Source of the DNA: Tetraselmis striata
Taxonomy: Eukaryota > Chlorophyta > Chlorodendrophyceae > Chlorodendrales > Chlorodendraceae
Assembly: GCA_006384855.1 (NCBI GenBank)
Contig: VCJN01001552.1
Span: forward strand, 310,001-374,000
DNA length: 64,000 nucleotides
Direction of reading: 5' to 3'
Shown here one piece after another: positions 12,275 through 21,360 of this stretch (positions within the stretch are counted from its first letter, which is position 1; every line of letters starts with the position of its first letter). Both the position numbers and the translations under genes were made by a program. The notes under the pieces were generated by a model, which saw only the letters and a list, made by a program, of their open reading frames with translations, was not told the DNA's origin and did not search any database.

Positions 12275-13664
12275 CTCTCCATCTCCATCACCGCCCACAC
12301 GCTCAAGAGCTACGCCGGCAAGCTGTCTCAGTTCGAACGCCTCAAAAACAACAACCCGCTGGAAGCGACCGCTGCTACTGTCGTCCGGCACGCCGCTTGG
12401 ATTGGCGAGCGAGGGCGCATTGTGGCAAAGTCGTTACAACCCTACCTGTCAGCCATCAACACGTTCTTTGAGCTTCACAATATCGACCCCATCGCTAAGG
12501 ACAACTAGCATCTCACGGCCGCTCGTCGTGGCCTGGTCTTAAGGTAACGCCGCATGGAGGCTTCCCCGTTGCGGGCCCCGTTGCCTGCCGATGTTGCCTA
12601 ATACGCCTTCGTACATATATACTGGGCCAAGTTAAGCGGGCCGAGTGAATTATGTCTGCTCTATCCCCTGAGTACTAGTACGACTTCCGGGCCCTCATGA
12701 CCTTGGTTGTCAAATTCATATGTTCTTTGCCAAGGGGCATGATGGCTTATCGTGCCCAGTGCGGGACGTGCATGTCAACACATCACCCCGCAAGTGTACC
12801 GAGAGAAGGGGCGTGCCACACGGCGCAGCCCCGACGACCTACGAATGTTGCACCTTCTTGTGTCGGAGCATCCCCGTGTCGCCCGGAAAAAATGGGTGCT
12901 GGTTACCCCGAGCGAGCAGTCCAACTCTTGGACTGTTGTTACCATGTCAGTCTGGCTCTCTGCGGCCGTTCGTGTCGTCGGTGCTCCCCCCCCCCCCCCC
13001 CCCCCGCGCCGGCACTTCCTAGAGCTCTCACAACCTTCATAAGGGAGCAGCCTCCGCTGCTAACGCCATCGGAATTCCGCTGTCGCACATTCGACATCAA
13101 GGCGGCTGGGCCACGAACACCGACGTCGATTTGGACTGCATTGATCCGAACGTCCTCCCTTCACCTGGCGCGTGGTTCTTCTTCTGTAGGTGACATCGCC
13201 CCCCCCTCGCTACTCCCAAGTTCAATAAAACTCCGCAGCGGCGGCCTTCCCGGTGCTCCCATCATGACCTGGCGCTACTCCTTCGTCAATCTATACCGCT
13301 CTCTCCGTTTGCTCATCCTTATTGGCAAAACCAGACTCAACTCGAAATGATCTAAACTAGCTTATGGAGATTCCTCCGTTCCTCAACCGCTTTTCCGGCT
13401 ACCGTTGCTGCTATGTGGTACGGGTTACTAGTTTACCCGTTGTCTGCGTCCTTTACTGGTTGCTGCTGCACGAGTAGAAATACAAGCAGCCGCAACAGCT
13501 GAGCCTCCCATCTTCCAATTTCGCTGTGCTACACACTGCGCCCTCCCTGACTCCGTTTTCCCTCCACGCTTTTTACCTAATTACTTAACCTTCCTGCCAA
13601 TTTCGGCTCGTGTTTGTGTAAATAAGCCTGCGCGATCTTTTTGGCGTTCTAAACTCAACTTGAA
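12275..13664 (+). mobile_element. Relic of the Gag-YR tyrosine-recombinase element family
   Basis: A fossil related to the elements at 26001 and 53560. It holds the tyrosine-recombinase part (compare KSYAGKLSQ and ISAINTFFELHN in the better copies) and then the 3' terminal layout: a B1 end at about 13327-13350 (GGCAAAACCAGACTCAACT), the A2 repeat, and a related B2 end at about 13640-13664. The Gag-like part and the 5' repeat are not seen. It is heavily broken, with many differences from the other copies, and is probably the oldest of the family here. Confidence 0.75.
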
Positions 13665-13932
13665 ACGGCTTCATATTTATTTCGGCACGCTCAGTATGCT
13701 AGTTAGATGATAATTTACTCCTATCAGCTTCTTACCTGCTGATGCCCCAGTGGTCAGTCGCTAATAAATATTGAGGATTATGTAGCGACGTACTCCTAGC
13801 GACTATACACATATATATTATTGTACCCATATCTGGTATTATTAAGCTATTTGCACAGAATTAATTTCAGACACTTCTTACGGGTACTTTTTTATGTGTG
13901 GTAATATCCATGTAGTGAACATACGGCCCCCT

Positions 13933-13957
13933 CCCCCCCCCCCCCCCCCCCCCCCCC
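13933..13957 (+). repeat. Poly(C) tract, 25 bp
   Basis: Pure C run just outside the left end of the large inverted-repeat structure that begins at 14001. Confidence 0.9.
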
Positions 13958-14000
13958 ATTGCGCGCCACACTACACAGCACGCTGCTGGTGGAGGCATTG

Positions 14001-14760
14001 AAAAGTGAATAAACGTGTCTTCTCACTGCCACAGAAGCATTTATTATTGAGCCGGACACGGAACCGCGCGGTGCGCGCCAATGTACCCCAGTCCGCGCTC
14101 TCCCTGCGCCCCTCGCTGGGCGCGTAAAACATAGCGTCCTACCCGCACAGCTAGGGCTTACACGCCCGCCAACCGCGCGGTGCAACGATATATCGCGGTG
14201 CAACGATATATCTTTCAATTATTGAAACACATGTACCCAACAGTGACACTCTGCGTCTCTGCGCAGTCGCCAGGCGCGAGGTAGGAGTTCAAATCCAAAG
14301 AGCAAAAAATAAGGATCGCGCTCGCGCTGATATTCCATTATTTTAAACGGCTGTCCTCTGTCCTCGGCCGCCCTCTTGTAGTGCTGCCACCACTCGGCGA
14401 TAGTCCGCACCATGGTATCGGCGACTACAGCAAGCACCACTGGGTCGCATCAAGGACGCATCAGACGGTAGAATAGGAGCATATGCTCCTATTATGCTCC
14501 TATTCTACCGTCTGATGCGTCCCAAAGGGGTCCCAAAGGGGTCGAATGGTGCGCAAAAGATGTTGTTGGCGAATCTTGTGTCACGCACACCCTCGGCGAG
14601 CGTCACCCGGAGACATGTCGCGCCACCGTCGGGAGTAGAGCCAAGCGAGGCTCCCCTGCCCGACGCGCCTCAAGAACCGCCCTCGCCCGGCGAGCAGCAT
14701 GAGGCTCACGCCCCGAAGCCCATATGGGATCGAATGGTCCCTCATGACCGGCGGCTATAT
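14001..14760 (+). repeat. Left arm of large inverted repeat
   Basis: Reverse-complementary to 20428-21184, with small indels. It contains a local perfect hairpin at 14455-14521 that the right arm has only in half. Confidence 0.7.
14455..14521. other. Perfect hairpin, 28-bp arms
   Basis: Arms 14455-14482 and 14494-14521 are exact reverse complements around an 11-nt loop. The opposite inverted-repeat arm has only one half of this palindrome, so it arose after the arms separated. Confidence 0.9.
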
Positions 14761-14769
14761 TGCGCGTCT

Positions 14770-15080
14770 CTTGAGACGGCCGCGAGGCCCATTACGTTGT
14801 GCCGGCACGTATGCACAAGACTCAAGCACACAAATCACCACAGCTGCAAAAACTTTGTCATTGTGGGTTAATTTCAGATTGGTGAAGTGCCCTGGCAATG
14901 CGGACGGTAGTATGCTCGGTTGGTGCGACTGCGCAAGGGGGTTTTGACAAATCTCCAAACCGGAGAGCCTGCTTCCCGGACGCGGACTGGTCAGATCGCA
15001 TTGTGGCGGAGGTCAAGGGGACATGTGCGGTCGTGTTCTTTATCGCCCACGCACGGCCGTTCATACAAGTATGTGGTTGT
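14770..15080 (+). repeat. Duplicated cassette, copy 1
   Basis: Shares a ~300-bp segment with 15648-15950. Both copies keep a plus-strand open phrase: MRTV, then PNRRA.FPDAD, then VAEVKGT.AVVF. It may be a captured host exon. Protein family not recognised. Confidence 0.5.
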
Positions 15081-15647
15081 TAATATCATCAGCATGTAGT
15101 CAGCACGCTATATCGCGTCAACGTGCAATCGTTACAAGTCGTGAACGCCGGACATTATGTCCCAACAGTATTAGTAACGATATGTCGTGTCAACCTTAAA
15201 TCGTTCCATGTGCGGTAGTATTTTATAACCCATGATCGTTCGTTCATGCAAGTAAAATATGTCGTTGTTATCATCAACCCCGGACAATATGCCCCGGCCG
15301 CACATTGTTAGTCACGCTATATCGTATGAATGATAAATCGTTACAAGTGATGTAGCTTTTTATTCCCCACCGTAGTCGTTCATATACGAGTATGTCACGA
15401 ATTCTGCCAGTAGACAACACGCTATATCGGGTCAACGTGACATCGTTACAAGTCGTGAACGCCGGACATTATGTCCCTACAGTATTAGTACGATATGTCG
15501 TGTCAACGATAATTCGTTACATGTGATATAGTAGTATTTTATCATCCACGGCTGTTCATACAAGTATGTCGCTGTTATCATCAACCCTCGACACAAGTCC
15601 CGACCGCATAGTGTTGGTCATTATTCGCTGCTCATAACTATTCGCTG

Positions 15648-15950
15648 CGTCTCTTGCGACGGCCGCGAGGCCCATTACGTTGTGCCGGCACTCACAACTC
15701 AAGCACACAAATCACCACAGCTGCAAAGACTTTGTCATTGTGGGTTTCAGATTTGTGAGGTGCTCTGGCAATGCGGACGGTATTATGCTCGGTTGATGCG
15801 ACTCCGCTAGGCGGGGGTGGCGACGAAGCTCCAAACCGGAGAGCCTTCTTTCCGGACGCGGACATGCCAGGTCGCACTGTGGCGGAGGTTAAGGGGACAG
15901 GTGCGGTCGTGTTTTTATCACCCACGGTCTTTCATACAAGTATGTGGTTA
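15648..15950 (+). repeat. Duplicated cassette, copy 2
   Basis: Second copy of the 14770-15080 segment, starting at the GCGTCTCTTG..ACGGCCGCGAG phrase. The plus-strand peptide phrase is preserved despite nucleotide differences. Confidence 0.5.
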
Positions 15951-17109
15951 ATATCATCAACCCCGGACCATATATGTCCCGGCCGCACTCTATATCGTAT
16001 CAACGATAAATCGTTACACGTGCGGTTAGTAGCTTTTTATCACCCACAATCGTTAAAACGAGTATGACACCAACCCGGGCAATAGTCATGCTATATCGGG
16101 TCAACGTGACATCGTTCCAAGTCATGAACGACGGACATTATGTCCTGACAGTATTAGTAAGTTACTGTTACGTCACGATAACGATGTATCGTGTCAACGT
16201 TAAATCGTTGCAGGTGCGGCAGTCGTACTTTATCACCCGCGGTCGCTCACACAGGTATGCCGCTACTACATCATCAACCCCGAACAGTATGTCCCGACCG
16301 CACAGTGTTTGTCACGCTATATCGTGTCAACGATAAATCGTTACAGGTGCGGTAGCTTTTCATCACCCACAATCATTAATACGAGTATGTCAACAACCCG
16401 GACAGTAGTCAGCACGCTATATCGGGTCAACGTGGAATCGTTACAAGTCGTGAACGTCAGACATTATGTCCCAACAGTATTAGTAACGATATGTCGTGTC
16501 AACGTTAAATCGTTCCAGGTGCGGTAGTATTTTGTAACCCATGATCATTCATACAAGTATGTCGTTGTTATCATCAGCCTAGGACAATGTGTCCCGGCCG
16601 CACAGTGTTAGTCACGCTATATCTCAGTGTCAATGATAAATCGTTTCAATTGCGGTAGCTTTTTATTACTCAATATAATCGTTCATGTACGAGTATGTCA
16701 CCGATCTTGCCAGTAGTCAGCACGCTATATCAGGTCAACGTGACATCGTTACAAGTCGTGAACGCCGGACATTATGTCCCGACAGTACTATCAACGATAT
16801 GTCGTGTCGACGATAAAACGTTACATGTGATGTAGTAGTATTTTATCATCCACGGCCGTTCATACAAGTTTGTCGCTGTTATCATCACCCATGGACAGGA
16901 ATAAGTCCTGATCGCACATACAGTGTTAGGCACGCTATGTCGTGTCAAGAACGATAAATCGTTACATGTGATGTAGCCTTTAACACCCACAATCGTTCAT
17001 ACAAGTATGTCACCAACCCATGCAGTAGTCACGCTATGTCGGGTCAACCTGACATCGTTATAAGTCGTGAACGCCGGACATTATATCCCGACAGTATTAG
17101 TAACGATAT

Positions 17110-17588
17110 CACACCGGTTCGCGTAGGTACTCGTTTCTGAAGACCGTAAACGGGTCTCAAATCCGAGATGTGTAGCTGGCAACGCTTTTTGGGTACGTGG
17201 CACGCGCTACGTGCGTAATATTTGCACGTGACCGCTCGCGCTCCTCCCTCATCATCCCGCCGCCAGCCCCATCCCTGCCCGCGACACACAAGGCGAGGCA
17301 CCTGTACGCCACCATATGCCTACGTTAGCGCGCTGCTACCGCGGTATGCGCGTGATGGTGCCGGCCGGTGTGTTCGATTGGCATCGGTGGGGCGGGATGG
17401 GTTGGCGAGACGGGTGGTCACGCGGGCTCTGAGTTTTCATCAAATGACGTTATATTTGACTGTATCAACCGGATACTAATCACTATTCGCACTCGTTTCG
17501 GTAGTTGCATCTCAGGATTGTGACCCCGCTATACACAGCTTAAACCCCGGGAGGATTTCATTTAGCGAGTACCCGGGGAACCGGTGTG
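17110..17588. mobile_element. MITE with 23-bp imperfect TIRs
   Basis: Left end CACACCGGTTC...GGTACTCG (17110-17133) is the inverse of the right end CGAGTACC...GAACCGGTGTG (about 17566-17588). ATAT flanks both sides (17106-17109 and 17589-17592), a likely target-site duplication in the satellite. No coding capacity. Confidence 0.7.
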
Positions 17589-17884
17589 ATATATCGTGTC
17601 AACGACAATTCGTTACAAGTGCGGTAGTGTTTTATCACCCACGATCGTTCATACGAGTATGGCCGTGTTATCGTGCTATCATCAAACCCGGACAGTGTTA
17701 GTAACCATATATTATATCAACGATCTGTCGTTTCAAGTGCGGTAGTAGGTTACTTACCACCCACGTCTATACAAGTATTCCATCATGAACGCCAGACATT
17801 GAGTCCCTATAGCGCACAACAGTGTTAGGAATGATATGTATTGTGTCAACGTTAAATCGTTACAAGTGGGATGTTGTACAGGGT

Positions 17885-18050
17885 GATGGAGGCATCGGCG
17901 GCGGAGGAGGAGGAGGCGGAGGTGGAGGAGGTAGAGGAAGAGGAGGCATGAGGAGGAAGAGGCATCGGAGGCATCGCCGGCGGCTGCGGCGGAGGAGGCG
18001 GAGGTAGAGGAGGAGGCGGAGGTAGAGGAGGAGGAGGAGGAGAAGCATGC
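17885..18050 (+). repeat. Purine (GGAGGC/GGTAGA) minisatellite
   Basis: Imperfect GGA-rich repeats with almost no pyrimidines over ~165 bp. They end in a 16-bp G run (18059-18074). Confidence 0.8.
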
Positions 18051-18238
18051 CGACGGAAGGGGGGGGGGGGGGGGCATTACTACGGCTGTCAACAAAAGAG
18101 ACACATATGGGCATATTCGCATGCACCGTATCAGTTGATACCATCATTATTAAAATTCAGAACCCACCTACTAGCTTTGCAACGATCTGCGTGTCGTAGA
18201 TGAGTGGTGCGTTAGGTGATGGTTGGGAGGGAGGTGTT

Positions 18239-18263
18239 GGGGGGGGGGGGGGGGGGGGGGGGG
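18239..18263 (-). repeat. Poly(G) tract, about 25 bp
   Basis: Pure G run inside the inverted-repeat structure, one of about 19 long C/G homopolymers in the window. Confidence 0.9.
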
Positions 18264-18982
18264 CGAGACGGCATGCCTCGTGTCAGCGCGGAAGTAAGCA
18301 AAGTATCAAAGCTGTGTGCACTTATTTACATTTGATGTGCACACACTAAGTCAAATTGCCATCACGTTTTATCGTTGCAACGAATACTCGTGTAAGGCCG
18401 CTGGTGAAAGCCGGAATCTGAAGCGGGTGAGTCTAACATGAGATGGCGTTGACACGTGCATAAGTGCAATGCATCAGTACCGGCGGTGGGATGAAATCAT
18501 CCAGGGAAGTCGGGTGAGGGTAGGATGTAGAGTGGCATTGTTGATATCAATATGAAGATGTAACACATGTAATTCTGCCCGCTGCTAGCAGCTCGCTGTC
18601 CGCCCCCCGTTGCCCGCCGCCCGCTGCCCCCTGCCTCCTCGCTCACAAGGTGCGGTATCTGCGCGGACACGACTAATCGTGTTCACGATTACTTGTGTGT
18701 ATCCTTAGCAAACCCCTAACACGGGGCTCCAGCAGATCTCGCCCATGCACACGATGTGCTTGACTATCACTATTGTGCGCTTGGGGCGTCCCGCTTTCAA
18801 TCCGGAGTTGATGAAGTTGATGAAACACGCAAGTCTTGAAAACCCTTAAGCCTAAGGTGACAAGAAACAACTACCTCACATTTAACGATTTAATGTTGAC
18901 ACCACAAATCGTTACTACGATTGTGTTGCGACGATATACCGTTGCGCCGATGATAGATGGTGTTTATTACGCCGAAAAAATA

Positions 18983-20414
18983 CTGCAACGAATAATCCTG
19001 TCAACGAGACGTTGTTCATACAGGTCATATAAGTCTTGATGCGCTGTGGCTCCGAAACCATGTAGTTATCGTGATGCGCCGCGGCGGGGTGTCGCGTGCA
19101 TGCGACGCAAAAGGGGGAGTTTGACGAACCATACTGATGATTGGGTGGGTGGGGGGTGGGAGTGGGGGTGTGCTGAACCGACTCCATGGGAGTACGTTGG
19201 AGTGACATACTCAGGATGGGCGGCGTATCTCGGAGAATGTGCGATAGTACACACAACGCGCTATTGCGGTGATTATGCAAAATATATGACATGTGCATTA
19301 TCATCTCCCGAAATGTCGAGGGAATCGCAACACTGTATGTGCAATGACGACACATTGCAACGCCGCCGACGCCATTTTGGTAGATAATGTGTGACGCCGG
19401 ATACGGCTATCAATATATGGTATAACACACCGTATGTGTGATTATTACCACATGTGGCCACCTGAAACCGGCTTCATGCATTATCTCCCAAAATGGCGGA
19501 CAAATCGTAACACTGTATGTGCTATGACGACACCTTGCCACCCCAGAGTTATTTTGGGAGATAATGTATGACGCCGGTTTCACATGGGCACATGTGGTAA
19601 TAATCACAAGGCGTGTAATATACCATAAAATGACAACCGTGCCTGGCTTCACAAATTACCTCCCAAAATAGCCCGGGGGTTGCAAGGCGTCGACATTGCA
19701 CATACAGCAGTGTTACGATTCGTACGCACGGCATTTTGGGAGGTAATGTATACCGCCGGTTTCACATGGGCACATCTGGTAATAATCACACAGTATGTAA
19801 TATACCATAAATTGACAGCCGTAACCGGCGTCACGCATTATCTACCAAAATGGCGTCGGGGTTGCAAGGTGTCATCATTGCACATACAGTGTTGCGATTC
19901 CCTCGCCATTTTGGGAGATAATGCATGACGCCGGTTTCACATGGGCACATGTGGTGATAATCACACGGCGTGTAATAATATAAATTAAAAGCCGTACTCG
20001 GCGTCACACATTATCTACCAAAATGGCGTCGGGGTTGCAAGGTGTCTTCATTGCACATACAGTGTTGCGATTCCCTCGGCATTTTGGGATGAGATAATAG
20101 TGCCCATGATTGTATATTTTGCGTGGGCACATTTGGTAATCACCTCAATAGCGCATTGCGCGTACGTACTATCGCACATTTTCCGAGATACGCCGCCCAT
20201 CCTGAGTATGTAACTCCAACGTTTTCCCATGGAGTCGGTTCATCACACCCCAACACACCCATCAATCCGGCTCGTCAAACTCCCCCTTTTGCGCCGCATG
20301 CACGCGACGCCCCGCCGCGGCGCATCACGAAAACTACATGGTTTCGGAGCCAGAGCGCATGACTTATATGACCTGTGTGAACGACGTCTCGTTGACACGA
20401 TTATTCGTTGCAGC
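18983..20414. mobile_element. Second inverted-repeat element, about 1.4 kb
   Basis: Left arm 18983 to about 19270 is reverse-complementary to about 20120-20414. Shared phrases include CGAATAAT near the ends, TGATGCGCCGCGGCGGGG, CCATGGGAGT and GGATGGGCGGCGTATCTCGG. The centre (about 19290-20110) is a satellite of roughly 180-bp units based on CCAAAATGG and GCCGGTTTCACATGGGCAC, themselves partly palindromic. It abuts the right arm of the larger inverted repeat. No ORF of note. Confidence 0.65.
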
Positions 20415-20427
20415 GAATAATCGGTCA

Positions 20428-21184
20428 TGAGGCAGCATCCGATGCCATATGGGCTTCGGGGCGTGAGCCTCATGCTGCTCGCCGGGCGAGGGCGGTTCTT
20501 GATGCTCGTCGGGCGGGGGAGCCTCGCTTGGATCTACTCCCGACGGTGGCGCGACATTTCGCCGGGTGAGGCTCGCCGAGGGTGTGCATGACACAGGATT
20601 CGCCAACAACATCTTTTGCACACCATTTGACCCCTTATTTGGGACCTTTGTTATGCTCCTATACCGTCTGATGCGTTCTTGATGCGACCCCGTGGTGCCT
20701 GCTGTAGTCGCCGGTAGCATGGTGCGGACTATCGCCCAGTGGTGGCAGCACTACAAGACGAGGGCGGCCGAGGGCAGAGGACGGCCGTAAATGGAATATC
20801 AGCGCGAGCGCGAGGGCAGAGGACCGCCGTAAATGGAATATCAGCGCGAGCGCTATCCTTATTTTCTGCTCTTTGGATTTGGACTCCTACCGGTACCTCG
20901 CGCCCGGCGACTGCGCAGAGTGTCACTGTTAGGTACAGGTATTTCAACATTTGAAACGATATAATCGCTATATAAATCGTTGCACCGCGATATCGTTGCA
21001 CCGCGCGGCTGGCGGGCGTGTAAGCCCTAGCTGTGCGGGTAGGACGCTAGGTTTTACGCGCCCCGCGAGGGGCGCAGGGAGAGCGAGGACCAGGGTACAT
21101 TGGCGCGCACCGCGCAGTTCCGTGTCCGGCTCAATAATAGATGCTTCTGTGGCAGTGAGACGAAGACATGTTTATTCACTTTTC
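20428..21184 (-). repeat. Right arm of large inverted repeat
   Basis: Inverse of 14001-14760. It carries a short tandem duplication near 20765-20850 (TAAATGGAATATCAGCGCGA twice). Confidence 0.7.
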
Positions 21185-21360
21185 CGTAAATGGCTGGTCC
21201 GCTACAAAATCGCACTACGCTTTTCTGCTGACAGCAATGCTCGTCTCAAGCCACCACCTGAGGACGGCACAGGAGAGCAGCAAGCGCTGTCACAGTGACA
21301 GGACTACGACTACAGCGGCAAGTAGGCACGGGCAGCACTCTCGCGCCCCATCCGCCTTCA

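Larger units (their letters stand above)
15080..17900 (+). repeat. Satellite array, period about 312 bp
   Basis: The phrase GTGAACGCCGGACATTATGT or close variants recurs near 15143, 15455, 16129, 16450, 16762 and 17073, and more weakly near 17790. Spacing is about 311-321 bp, with shorter sub-repeats built on ATCGTGTCAACG and ATCGTTACAAGT. The array is interrupted by the second cassette copy (15648-15950) and by a MITE (17110-17588). Confidence 0.75.
14001..21184. mobile_element. 7.2 kb structure bounded by long inverted repeats
   Basis: The first ~760 bp (14001-14760) reappear as reverse complement at 20428-21184. Matching landmarks include the AAAAGTGAATAAAC end, GAGCCGGACACGG, GCCCTAGCTGTGCGGGTAGG and CATATGGGCTTCGGGGCGTG. 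Between the arms lie a duplicated cassette, a ~312-bp satellite, a MITE, a purine minisatellite and a second inverted-repeat element. No transposase is recognised, so it may be a non-autonomous foldback/TIR element that collected satellites, or an inverted segmental duplication. The right arm ends only 176 bp upstream of the start codon of kinase 2. Confidence 0.65.

Noticed and set aside
12720-13050. Poly-proline proteins over C tracts (also at 7923, 9457, 36607, 52046, 61582)
   Set aside because: Produced by reading through C homopolymers; true exons stop at donors before the tracts.
15080-17900. CRISPR-like array of spaced repeats
   Set aside because: The ~312-bp period, eukaryotic context and diverged monomers show a satellite, not a CRISPR.
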